Origin: an uncultured Candidatus Melainabacteria bacterium
GTDB taxonomy: Bacteria > Cyanobacteriota > Vampirovibrionia > Gastranaerophilales > Gastranaerophilaceae
DNA length: 64,000 nucleotides
Reading direction: 5' to 3'
NCBI GenBank assembly: GCA_947525005.1
Contig: CANNUY010000001.1
Coordinates: 310,001 to 374,000 of the forward strand
Shown here: in pieces, positions 1 through 8,404 of the stretch
Layout of the letters: every line of letters begins with the position of its first letter
Numbering within the stretch: position 1 is the first letter of the stretch
Made by a program: the position numbers and the translations under genes
Notes under the pieces: model-generated
What the model was told of the DNA's origin: nothing
Seen by the model: only the letters and a program-made list of their open reading frames with translations
Database searches by the model: none

Positions 1-672
1 AAGTCAAAGTTTGCAGGCATTATTGCTCCAAAAACAACTACGACAAAGACTGCTAACACAAAGACTCAAAAGGTTGCACGTGCTAATTATAGATATAGAT
101 TGTTACCAAAAGGGGTACAGTTTAGAGTAGTTAATACAACGAAGATGAATGATTATATGACAGAGGGACAAAGAGTTATATTTAAAACAACCCAAGCTGT
201 AACGACACCATATATTAATATTCCTGCGAATACTAAATTCATTGGAGTTATGGAAGATGTTCATAGACCTCAGATGACCTGTAATGGTGGACTTATTGCT
301 ATAAGGTTTGTTTCTGCTGAGATAAATGGCTTTAATCAACCTATTGACGCATCTATCATAAAAGTTAAAAATGACAGAGTATTGTTGGGTAATTTAAAAG
401 GTAGACATACATATTTTAAAACTACAGTTAAAAAAGCTAAATGGGGTCAAAATAAGTTTAAACAGTATTCAAAGACTTCATCAAAATTAGCTAATAAAGG
501 TGCAGGAGTTGTAATAGCACCATTTCCATACTTAGCAGGTTGTGTTTTGGCTTGTGCAAGTACGGTATCATCACCTGTCACTGCATTGTTGGGCAAGGGT
601 GGAAGCTTGACAGTGCCAGCAAATACTGTGTTTACGATTAAGTTAAACGAAGACGCAAGGATTAGGTATTAA
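1..672 (+). CDS. hypothetical protein, C-terminal part (5' end outside window)
   Basis: The frame is open from the first base to a TAA at 670-672, leaving 223 residues. The visible part begins with a Thr/Lys-rich linker (residues 10-30) and continues as a beta-rich domain. Its pattern is 'LPKG..F.V..T', then 'GQRVIFKTTQ', 'IPANTKFIGVMEDV' and 'GLIAIRF'. This order resembles small barrel domains in envelope proteins that alternate 'paGT' turns with 'G.v' strands. It ends with a second such turn, 'TVPANTVFTIKLNEDARI'. I do not recognise a named family and assign no function. It converges on secA with a hairpin between them. The N-terminus, where a signal peptide would be, is not visible. Confidence 0.75.
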   Translation, partial: KSKFAGIIAPKTTTTKTANTKTQKVARANYRYRLLPKGVQFRVVNTTKMNDYMTEGQRVIFKTTQAVTTPYINIPANTKFIGVMEDVHRPQMTCNGGLIAIRFVSAEINGFNQPIDASIIKVKNDRVLLGNLKGRHTYFKTTVKKAKWGQNKFKQYSKTSSKLANKGAGVVIAPFPYLAGCVLACASTVSSPVTALLGKGGSLTVPANTVFTIKLNEDARIRY

Positions 673-681
673 TAATTATAG

Positions 682-711
682 GTCGTGTTTAACTATTTCA
701 TTGAACACGAC
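682..711. terminator. hairpin between convergent genes
   Basis: Inverted repeat GTCGTGTTTAA / TTGAACACGAC (11 bp with one G-T pair, 8-nt loop) between the stop of the upstream gene and the stop of secA. The tail is only moderately T-rich on either strand, so termination is likely but not certain. Confidence 0.5.
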
Positions 712-756
712 AAAACTTTATACAAAATATTGTATATTGCAAAAGTATTTATAACT

Positions 757-3375
757 TTACGCATTCACAAACTGCACACCGAACTTGGTTCTGAACAAGT
801 ATCTAACGGTTTCACCTTGAACCTCGTGCATCATTGTATTATACAAGTCGTACGCTTCTCGTTTATATTCGATAAGTGGGTCTTTTTGACCATACGCACG
901 TAAACCAATGCCGTCACGCAACATATCAATATTATGCAAGTGGTCAATCCATTTGTTATCAACTACTCTCAATAATACGTCACGTTCTAATCCACGCATT
1001 ACATTATTGTCTGCATACAACACTTGTGCCTCAAAATCTTGGTCATATTGAGCCATAATATCGTTATAGAAAGTTATAATCTCTGCCTCGTGGTTGTGAT
1101 ATGCGTTTATCATAGCCTCTCTTAGTGAATCATACATTTCGCTAAATCGTTTATTCTTGATATCTTCAACTTTGATAAAATCAATCTGTGGAACAACTGA
1201 ATGTAATTCTCTCAACATAGCTTCTAAATCATCAGGAACGTATTCTTCTGGGTTCAATTCAGGAGCAATATAGCTTTTCATAATTCTATCAAGCTCTTTA
1301 TCCATCATATATAAGATATCTTCTGTCAAGTTTTCTTGGTTAAGTACACGTTTTCTTTGAGCGTAGAATTTTTCTCTCTGAATATTCATAACATCGTCAT
1401 ATTCAAGTACGTTCTTACGGATATCAAAGTGGTATGTTTCAACTTTTCTTTGTGCAGATTGGATTTGCTTAGAAATCAATGGTGATTCAATAGCCATATC
1501 TTCTTCAACATTCAACATAGTCATAACCTGCATAAGTTTATCGCCACCAAAAATTCTCATAAGGTTATCTTCAAGTGATAAGAAGAACCTTGTAGACCCT
1601 GGGTCACCTTGTCTTGCAGCACGACCTCTAAGTTGGTTGTCAATACGTCTTGATTCGTGACGTTCTGTACCAATTACGTGAAGTCCACCTGCTTCAACAA
1701 CTTTTGAGTGTTCTTCTTTTGTAATTGCTCTAGCTTTTTCTAATGCTTCATTTTTCTTTTCTTCATAATCAATATTTGTTTCTGGTGTGATACCTTTTTC
1801 ATCAAGCATTTCTTTTGCAAGATATTCAGCATTACCACCAAGCAAAATATCTGTACCACGACCTGCCATATTTGTTGCAATCGTAACAGCACCATATCTA
1901 CCTGCCTGAGCAATAATATATGCTTCTTTTTCGTGGTATTTTGCGTTTAAAACATTATGTTTAATGCCACGTTTTTTCAAAAGTTTTGACAAATATTCAG
2001 ATTTTTCAATACTAATTGTACCTACAAGAACAGGTCTGCCTAATTCGTGTTGAGCAATAATGTCTTCTACAACTGCGTTGAATTTCGCACGTTCTGTTTT
2101 ATAGATAACATCTGGATAATTCTTTCTTATATCTTTTTTGTTTGTAGGAATTATTGTAACTTCAAGGTTATAGATTTTACCAAACTCTGCTTCTTCAGTC
2201 ATTGCAGTACCTGTCATACCAGAAAGTTTTGGATACAATCTGAACAAGTTTTGGAAAGTGATGCTTGCAAGAGTTTGAGTTTCGTCTTGAATTTTCACGT
2301 GTTCTTTTGCTTCAACTGCTTGGTGAAGTCCGTCTGACCAACGACGACCTTCCATAAGTCTGCCTGTGAACTCGTCTACAATCATAACCTCGCCGTTTTT
2401 AACAACGTAGTCTGTATCCTTGATGAAAAGTTCTTTTGCCTTTAAGGCTTGCAATAAATGGTGTGCAAACTGGTTTGAGATATCAAACAAATCTTTGCAA
2501 CCAATAAGTTTTTCAGCCTTATCAATACCCTCTTCTGTAAGGATAACGTTTTTGTTCTTTTCATCAACTTCATAATCAATATCTTTTGTCAACTTAGGTG
2601 CAATCTTTGCCATAAGTTTATAAGTATCAGCAGATTTTTCTAGTTTCCCACTGATAATCAAAGGGGTACGAGCTTCATCAATTAAAATACTGTCGACTTC
2701 ATCGATTATGGCATAGTTATAAGGTCTTTGAACAAGCATATCATTACTTGTAGCCATATTGTCACGCAAATAATCGAACCCAAACTCGTTGTTTGTACCA
2801 TAAGTGATATCACATTGGTAAGCTGCACGCTTGTCTTCAAAATCTGATTCTGAACGGTCAGCAAGGATTACCCCAACAGTCAAACCTAAGAATTTATATA
2901 CTTTTCCCATCCACTCACTGTCACGTTTTGCTAGATAGTCGTTTACGGTGATTACGTGAACGCCTTTCCCAGTTAGTGCGTTTAAATAAGCTGGAAGTGT
3001 TGCTACAAGTGTTTTACCTTCACCAGTACGCATTTCAGAAATTTGTCCGTTATGTAAGAAATATCCACCCATAAGCTGAACGTCAAAGTGACGCATGTTT
3101 AAAACACGTTTTGAAGCTTCACGGACTGTTGCAAATGCTTCTGGTAAGATTTTATCTAATGCTGCTTTTTCAAGTTTTCTATCTTCTTTAAAGTCTATTG
3201 ATGTTTCACGGTTCGCTAAAATTTCTTTGAATTCTTGAGTCTTTGCTTTTAATTGCTCGTCTGAAAGTGCTTCAAATTCAGGCTCTAGTGCGTTTATATG
3301 GTCTATTATTCCTGCAATACTTTTTATTTTTTGTTCGTTTGAACCACCTAATAATTTCATCAACATTTTTAACAT
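757..3375 (-). CDS. secA: preprotein translocase ATPase SecA
   Basis: SecA is the ATP-driven motor that pushes unfolded preproteins through SecYEG in the inner membrane. The 872-residue product shows Walker A 'MRTGEGKT' (115-122), the DEAD-type Walker B 'DEVD' (225-228), 'GMTGTA', 'NMAGRGTDILLGGN', and 'LRGRAARQGDPGSTRF' of the second nucleotide-binding fold. The two-helix finger and scaffold region 'WIDHLHNIDMLRDGIGLRAYGQ' lies near the C-terminus. The protein ends soon after the scaffold, so it lacks the C-terminal zinc-binding CxCxSG-type tail; this is common outside Proteobacteria. AAGGGG lies 7 nt upstream of the ATG. It stands alone and would serve export of the very large secreted protein at 45 kb. 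Confidence 0.97.
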   Translation of the reverse strand: MLKMLMKLLGGSNEQKIKSIAGIIDHINALEPEFEALSDEQLKAKTQEFKEILANRETSIDFKEDRKLEKAALDKILPEAFATVREASKRVLNMRHFDVQLMGGYFLHNGQISEMRTGEGKTLVATLPAYLNALTGKGVHVITVNDYLAKRDSEWMGKVYKFLGLTVGVILADRSESDFEDKRAAYQCDITYGTNNEFGFDYLRDNMATSNDMLVQRPYNYAIIDEVDSILIDEARTPLIISGKLEKSADTYKLMAKIAPKLTKDIDYEVDEKNKNVILTEEGIDKAEKLIGCKDLFDISNQFAHHLLQALKAKELFIKDTDYVVKNGEVMIVDEFTGRLMEGRRWSDGLHQAVEAKEHVKIQDETQTLASITFQNLFRLYPKLSGMTGTAMTEEAEFGKIYNLEVTIIPTNKKDIRKNYPDVIYKTERAKFNAVVEDIIAQHELGRPVLVGTISIEKSEYLSKLLKKRGIKHNVLNAKYHEKEAYIIAQAGRYGAVTIATNMAGRGTDILLGGNAEYLAKEMLDEKGITPETNIDYEEKKNEALEKARAITKEEHSKVVEAGGLHVIGTERHESRRIDNQLRGRAARQGDPGSTRFFLSLEDNLMRIFGGDKLMQVMTMLNVEEDMAIESPLISKQIQSAQRKVETYHFDIRKNVLEYDDVMNIQREKFYAQRKRVLNQENLTEDILYMMDKELDRIMKSYIAPELNPEEYVPDDLEAMLRELHSVVPQIDFIKVEDIKNKRFSEMYDSLREAMINAYHNHEAEIITFYNDIMAQYDQDFEAQVLYADNNVMRGLERDVLLRVVDNKWIDHLHNIDMLRDGIGLRAYGQKDPLIEYKREAYDLYNTMMHEVQGETVRYLFRTKFGVQFVNA

Positions 3376-3396
3376 ACAATATCCCCTTCTTGTAAT

Positions 3397-3402
3397 ATTA
3401 TA
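3397..3402 (-). promoter_or_regulatory. secA: possible secA -10 box
   Basis: TATAAT on the minus strand, 22 nt upstream of the secA ATG. No convincing -35 lies 17 bp further upstream, so this is a weak call. Confidence 0.3.
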
Positions 3403-3605
3403 ATGATATCATGAACACGTGAGTTTGTGAAAGTAACCTGTTAGTTAATAAAAAACTTGAATTTAAAATATTTTTATAGTTTAATCGATGTTACTGAGGT
3501 TCAACCTCTAGTCTTAATGAAAGGTGCCGAAAAGAAAATAGTTAGTAGAGTTGTTATAAAACTTGAATGGCTTTGAAATAGATACTTTTCGGAAACAAAA
3601 CGAAT

Positions 3606-4478
3606 TTGAAACAACGAAATATAAAGTTAGCAAAGTTTGCAGGATTCTGTTACGGTGTAAAAAGAGCCGTTGATACAGTTAAAAAATTAAAAGCAGATAA
3701 TCCTGATAAAAATGTTTATGTTTTAGGTGAGCTTATTCATAATACTCAAGTTATCCAAGAACTTGATGAATTAGGGATAAAAACCATTGATGAGTTGCCT
3801 GAAAAAGGAGAAGGTATTTGTGTAATTCGTAGTCACGGTGCATCTCCAGAAGTGTTTGAAAATATTAAAAATGCGGGATTTGAGATAGTTGATTTAACTT
3901 GTCTTGACGTTAAAAAGGTTCAACAACAAGCTATTGAGTTAGCAAAAGAGGGATATTTTTTAGTTATTGTTGGGAAATCAGAACACCCAGAAGTTGTTGC
4001 AATCAAGGCAAATGCTGAATTGTGGAGTGAAAACGTGGTTGTTGCGAGCAACCCTGAGATACTTAAACAGTATGAGGATAGAATAAAAAAACACAAAAAA
4101 GTCGGTGTGGTTGTTCAGACAACTCAACGTGTTGAGAACCTTTCACAGATTGTGGATTATTTAATCCCTATATCTAAAGAATTAAGAATAAAAAATACTA
4201 TTTGTTCAAGTACTTCTATGCGTCAAAAAGAAGCAAGAGAACTTGCGCAAAGTAATGATTTAATGGTGGTTGTAGGTTCTAAGAAAAGTGCAAATACAAC
4301 TCACTTAGCAGAGATTTTAAAAGACGTTACTAAAACAATCCATATTGAGAATGTTTCAGAACTAAAAGATTATAAGGATATAATTGGTAGTGCAGAAGAC
4401 ATCGCAATTACAGCTGGTGCATCTACTCCACAGTCTGTTATAGAAAAAGTTGTTAATGAATTAAAAGGAGGAATATAA
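3606..4478 (+). CDS. ispH: 4-hydroxy-3-methylbut-2-enyl diphosphate reductase IspH
   Basis: IspH (LytB) performs the last MEP-pathway step, reducing HMBPP to IPP and DMAPP with a [4Fe-4S] cluster. The 290-residue protein has the three expected cluster cysteines: in 'AGFCYGV' (C15), in 'DLTCLDVKK' and in 'NTICSSTSMRQ'. The substrate-binding segments 'ELIHNTQV', 'IRSHGASPE' and 'GKSEHPEV' are present, as is the late 'TAGASTPQSVIEKV'. The start is TTG: an in-frame stop at 3579-3581 and the absence of any ATG before residue 1 leave no better choice. Only a weak GGAAA precedes it. It lies 3 nt upstream of rpsA, whose Shine-Dalgarno is inside the ispH 3' end. In several clostridia these two proteins are fused; here they are separate but coupled. 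Confidence 0.95.
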   Translation: MKQRNIKLAKFAGFCYGVKRAVDTVKKLKADNPDKNVYVLGELIHNTQVIQELDELGIKTIDELPEKGEGICVIRSHGASPEVFENIKNAGFEIVDLTCLDVKKVQQQAIELAKEGYFLVIVGKSEHPEVVAIKANAELWSENVVVASNPEILKQYEDRIKKHKKVGVVVQTTQRVENLSQIVDYLIPISKELRIKNTICSSTSMRQKEARELAQSNDLMVVVGSKKSANTTHLAEILKDVTKTIHIENVSELKDYKDIIGSAEDIAITAGASTPQSVIEKVVNELKGGI

Positions 4479-4481
4479 ATA

Positions 4482-5537
4482 ATGACTACAGCAGAAAAAA
4501 CTTTAGATGAATTTGAAAAATTATTGGAAGATTCATTTTCTAAGCAACACGCTGTTGCTGATATCGTAGAAGGTACAGTTATCAAGAAAGAAAAAGACGG
4601 TTATCTAATTAGTGTTAAGGGTGCTAAAATGGAAGCATACTTACCAGAAAAAGAACTTTCTTCTGACGAACCTGAACTACAAGTAGGTGACGAAAAAGAA
4701 TTTTATGTATTAAAAGAAGAAGACAACGATGATGCTATGTTATTGTCATTGAAAAGAATTGCATTTGCTCAAGCTTGGGCTCAACTTAATGATGCAAAAG
4801 TTCAAGGCGATACTATCCTTGCAAAAGTTGTTTCAACAGTTAAGGGTGGTGTTCTAGTTGACGTTGCTGACCTTAAAGGTTTCATTCCATCTTCTCAATT
4901 AAGAACTGGTGTTCCATTTGATGGTCTTGTTGATACAAAAATCGAAGTTAAGGTTCTTGAAGCTGATCCTAAGAAAAATAAACTTATCTTGTCACAAAGA
5001 CAAGCTGTTGCTGAACAACGTGATCAAGTTGTTGACAACGTTCTAGCTTCATTAGAAGAAGATTCAGTTGTAAAAGGTACTGTTGTTAGAATTACTGACT
5101 TCGGTGCTTTCGTTGACATCAACGGTATCGATGGATTGTTACCAATTTCTGAAATTTCTTGGCAAAGAATCAAACACCCATCAGATGTTCTTACATTGGG
5201 TGACACAATTGAAGTTAAAATCATTAAACTTGATACAGAATTGAAAAGAATTTCATTGTCATTAAAGAGAATGGGCGAAAACCCATGGCAACAAATTGAA
5301 GGTAAATTTGAAGAAGGTCAAATCGTAACAGGTACAGTTAATAAAATCACTACATTCGGTGCATTCATCAACATCTTCCCTGGTGTTGAAGCATTATTAC
5401 CTGTTGCTGAAATGAGCAATGAAAATGTTAACCCATTCAATATGTTCAAAGTTGGTGATGAAGTTAAGGTTCTTATTAAGAGATTCACTCCACAAGAACA
5501 CAGAATTGCTTTAAGTATCAAAGATATCGAAGAATAA
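4482..5537 (+). CDS. rpsA: 30S ribosomal protein S1 (four S1 domains)
   Basis: S1 helps recruit and unfold mRNA on the 30S subunit. The 351-residue product has four OB-fold S1 motifs. These are around residues 24-90 ('VEGTVIKKEKDGYLISV'), 106-174 ('ILAKVVSTVKGGVLVDV'), 190-262 ('VKGTVVRITDFGAFVDI') and 277-350 ('VTGTVNKITTFGAFINI'). Domains 3 and 4 are the most canonical, with the 'FGAF.d......GLLP.sE' core. It is shorter than the six-domain enterobacterial protein and closer to cyanobacterial and clostridial forms. A strong AAAGGAGG lies in the end of ispH, 3 nt upstream, which suggests co-transcription and translational coupling. A strong terminator follows. Confidence 0.92.
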   Translation: MTTAEKTLDEFEKLLEDSFSKQHAVADIVEGTVIKKEKDGYLISVKGAKMEAYLPEKELSSDEPELQVGDEKEFYVLKEEDNDDAMLLSLKRIAFAQAWAQLNDAKVQGDTILAKVVSTVKGGVLVDVADLKGFIPSSQLRTGVPFDGLVDTKIEVKVLEADPKKNKLILSQRQAVAEQRDQVVDNVLASLEEDSVVKGTVVRITDFGAFVDINGIDGLLPISEISWQRIKHPSDVLTLGDTIEVKIIKLDTELKRISLSLKRMGENPWQQIEGKFEEGQIVTGTVNKITTFGAFINIFPGVEALLPVAEMSNENVNPFNMFKVGDEVKVLIKRFTPQEHRIALSIKDIEE

Positions 5538-5561
5538 TTTGAGAAAAAAGTAAAAGGTTTT

Positions 5562-5598
5562 GAAGTGCAGACAAATTAATTTGTCTGTACTTCTTTTT
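5562..5598 (+). terminator. rho-independent terminator after rpsA
   Basis: GAAGTGCAGACAAATT pairs with AATTTGTCTGTACTTC (16 bp, one G-T pair; the central AATT forms the loop), followed directly by five T. Confidence 0.85.
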
Positions 5599-5733
5599 GT
5601 TGAGAATTTTATTGTGAATTTAGTTGAAGTAGTTGACGTATACCTGTTGAACGAAAATATTTTTGTGTAATAATTGATTATAAGTGATAATAGATAGATT
5701 ATCGAAATAGTAAAAATATAAAGGAAAAGAGAA

Positions 5734-7821
5734 ATGGCTAGAAAAACTCCATTAGAAAAAATTAGAAACATTGGTATTGCCGCTCACATCGATGCTGGTA
5801 AAACCACAACCACTGAACGTATTTTGTTCTATACAGGTAAAACACACAAAATTGGTGAAACACACGACGGTGCTGCTGTAACTGACTTTATGGAACAAGA
5901 AAAAGAACGTGGTATTACAATTCAATCTGCTGCTGTAACAGCATCTTGGAAAGGTCACCAAATCAACATTATTGACACACCAGGCCACGTTGACTTTACA
6001 ATCGAAGTAGAACGTTCACTTCGTGTATTAGACGGTGTTGTAGCTGTATTCTGTGCTGTTGGTGGTGTTCAATCACAATCAGAAACAGTTTGGAGACAAG
6101 CTAACAGATATGAAGTACCTCGTATGGTATTCGTTAACAAAATGGATAGAACAGGTGCTGATTTCTACCGTGTAGTTGACCAAATTAAAAACAGATTAGG
6201 TGCTAACGCAGTTCCTATCCAATTACCTATCGGTGCAGAAGACAAGTTTACTGGTCTTATCGACCTTATGACTATGAAGGCTGAAATCTATACTAACGAT
6301 TTAGGTACAGATATTAAAGAAGAAGATATTCCAGCTGATATGCTTGAAAAAGCTAAAGAATACCATGATGCTATGGTTGAAGCAATCGCTGCTGAAGACG
6401 ATGCTTTAATGGAAAAATTCTTTGAAGATCCAGATTCAATTACTATTGATGAATTAAAAGCTGTATTGAGAAAAGCAGTTTGTGACAACAAGATTGTTCC
6501 TGTAACTTGCGGTACAGCATTCAAAAACAAAGGTGTTCAATTATTATTGAACGCAGTTGTTGACTATATGCCATCACCAGTTGATGTAAAAGCTATTGAA
6601 GGTGAATTAGAAGATGGTACTAAGACTGAAAGACACTCTTCAGATGACGAACCATTCTCAGCATTGGCATTCAAAGTTATGACTGACCCATTTGTTGGCC
6701 GTTTAACATTCTTACGTGTTTATTCAGGTAAGTTGACTTCAGGTTCTTATGTATTGAACGCAACAAACGGTAAGAAAGAACGTATTTCAAGAATCGTTCG
6801 TATGTACGCTGACCAAAGACTTGAAGAAGATGAAGTATATGCAGGTGATATTTGTGCAGCTGTTGGTTTGAAAGAAACAACAACAGGTGACACATTGTGT
6901 GATGAAAAAGCTCCTATTATCTTAGAAAGAATGAGCTTCCCAGAACCAGTTATCTCAGTTGCTATTGAACCAAAAACAAAAGCTGACCAAGATAAAATGG
7001 GTATTGCACTTCAAAAACTTGCTGAAGAAGATCCATCATTCAGAGTTAAATCTGATACAGAAACTGGTCAAACAATCATTTCTGGTATGGGTGAACTTCA
7101 CTTGGATATCATCGTTGACCGTATGATGAGAGAATTCAAGGTAGAAGCAAATATTGGTAAACCACAAGTTGCTTACCGTGAAACAATCAGAGGATCTGCT
7201 GACCAAGAATCATTATTCAAAAGACAATCAGGTGGTAAAGGTCAATATGGTCACGTTAAAGTTAGAATTTCACCAGCTGGCGAAAATGAAGGTTTCGTAT
7301 TTGAAAACAAAATCGTTGGTGGTGCTATTCCTAGAGAATACATTGAACCTGCAAGAAAAGGTATGGAAGAAGCTCTTGAAGGCGGTATCTTAGCAGGATT
7401 CCCAATGATTGACGTTAAAGTTGAATTGTATGATGGATCATACCACGAAGTTGACTCTTCTGAAATGGCGTTCAAAATCGCTGGTTCTATGGCGATGAAA
7501 GAAGGTACAAGAAAAGCACAACCTTGTATCCTTGAACCTATGATGAAGGTTGAAATCGAAATCCCTGATGAATTCACAGGTACAATTATTGGTGATATTT
7601 CTAGAAGACGTGGACGTGTTGAAGGTCAAGAACCTCAAGGAAACACTGGTAACGTAATTGTTAGAGCACTTGTTCCATTGGCTAACATGTTTGGTTATGC
7701 AACTGACTTGAGATCAAATACTCAAGGTCGTGGTACATTCTCTATGGAATTCCATAACTATGAACAAGTTCCTGCAAACATCGAAAAAGAAATTATCGAA
7801 AAATCAGGATCAAAAGAATAA
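5734..7821 (+). CDS. fusA: translation elongation factor G
   Basis: EF-G is the GTPase that drives tRNA-mRNA translocation and, with RRF, ribosome recycling. The 695-residue protein has the G1 loop 'AHIDAGKTT' (17-25), G2 'RGITIQSAA', G3 'DTPGHVDF' (81-88), G4 'NKMD' (135-138) and a G5 region in 'TCGTAFKNKGV'. Domain II ('ALAFKVMTDPFVGRLTFLRV'), domain III ('GMGELHLDIIVDR'), domain IV ('KGQYGHVKV', 'VGGAIPREYIEP') and domain V ('IIGDISRRRGRV') follow at normal length. AAGGA lies 8 nt before the ATG. Usual str-operon partners (rpsL, rpsG, tuf) are not adjacent: it is preceded by the rpsA terminator and ends in its own. Confidence 0.97.
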   Translation: MARKTPLEKIRNIGIAAHIDAGKTTTTERILFYTGKTHKIGETHDGAAVTDFMEQEKERGITIQSAAVTASWKGHQINIIDTPGHVDFTIEVERSLRVLDGVVAVFCAVGGVQSQSETVWRQANRYEVPRMVFVNKMDRTGADFYRVVDQIKNRLGANAVPIQLPIGAEDKFTGLIDLMTMKAEIYTNDLGTDIKEEDIPADMLEKAKEYHDAMVEAIAAEDDALMEKFFEDPDSITIDELKAVLRKAVCDNKIVPVTCGTAFKNKGVQLLLNAVVDYMPSPVDVKAIEGELEDGTKTERHSSDDEPFSALAFKVMTDPFVGRLTFLRVYSGKLTSGSYVLNATNGKKERISRIVRMYADQRLEEDEVYAGDICAAVGLKETTTGDTLCDEKAPIILERMSFPEPVISVAIEPKTKADQDKMGIALQKLAEEDPSFRVKSDTETGQTIISGMGELHLDIIVDRMMREFKVEANIGKPQVAYRETIRGSADQESLFKRQSGGKGQYGHVKVRISPAGENEGFVFENKIVGGAIPREYIEPARKGMEEALEGGILAGFPMIDVKVELYDGSYHEVDSSEMAFKIAGSMAMKEGTRKAQPCILEPMMKVEIEIPDEFTGTIIGDISRRRGRVEGQEPQGNTGNVIVRALVPLANMFGYATDLRSNTQGRGTFSMEFHNYEQVPANIEKEIIEKSGSKE

Positions 7822-7841
7822 TCACGAATGATTATATAAAT

Positions 7842-7877
7842 AAAACGGGGTGGCTAAACAGCCACCCCGTTTTTTTA
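7842..7877. terminator. bidirectional rho-independent terminator
   Basis: CGGGGTGGCT / AGCCACCCCG perfect 10-bp stem extended by A-T pairs, with AAAA before and seven T after. It serves fusA on the plus strand and the minus-strand gene ending at 7886. Confidence 0.92.
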
Positions 7878-7885
7878 TTAAAATT

Positions 7886-8254
7886 TTATGACTTATAAAA
7901 CATACTGTTTTCTTTCAATGCTTTTTCGTTAGATTTTTGACCAGAGCTAAATGGCTGAATAGCATTATTTAAATCTTTTTGTATATTAGCTTTTTCTTGT
8001 TTTAATATTTCAATTTCTTGGTTTAGTTGTTCGACTGCTTCATTATCTTCATTTTTTTGTGCTTGAGCGATAAGCTGTTTTTTTAATTCTATAATTTTAT
8101 TTTTGACTTCAAGTCCATTTTCTAAGTCTTCTTTTGAATGTGCTTGTTTAGGAATAGAATTTGCCAGAGCTTCAATTTGTGCATTTATTGGATCTAGTTT
8201 CCCAAACTTTGTATTATCTGTGTTACCAGCATTAACTGAATTTATTGATGACAT
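7886..8254 (-). CDS. hypothetical coiled-coil protein
   Basis: A 122-residue protein with no recognised family. Residues about 1-20 are Asn/Ser-rich. Residues about 40-105 form a continuous heptad-like helix rich in Lys, Glu, Gln and Leu ('EVKNKIIELKKQLIAQAQK', 'QLNQEIEILKQEKANIQK'), so a coiled coil is expected. There is no signal peptide and no membrane segment. An AAAGGAGAG Shine-Dalgarno lies 6 nt upstream of the ATG, which supports real translation. It shares the fusA terminator in the opposite direction and sits next to another lineage-specific gene (8405-9274). Function unknown; a small cytoplasmic or structural protein is possible. Confidence 0.75.
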   Translation of the reverse strand: MSSINSVNAGNTDNTKFGKLDPINAQIEALANSIPKQAHSKEDLENGLEVKNKIIELKKQLIAQAQKNEDNEAVEQLNQEIEILKQEKANIQKDLNNAIQPFSSGQKSNEKALKENSMFYKS

Positions 8255-8345
8255 ATTTCTCTCCTTTGTTCTTTTCTACGTACTTTATTATAAAGATGTA
8301 TTTTAAACACCAAATTTCATAAAAATATGAATTTTAACAATTAGT

Positions 8346-8375
8346 AATAAAAAAGGATAACCGAAGTTATCCTTT
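8346..8375 (-). terminator. rho-independent terminator of the Asn/Gly-tract gene
   Basis: AAAGGATAAC / GTTATCCTTT 10-bp stem with a 4-nt loop; on the minus strand it is followed by a run of T. It lies about 30 nt downstream of the gene ending at 8405. Confidence 0.8.
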
Positions 8376-8404
8376 GAATTTATATATTATGTTTGGGATT
8401 TGTT

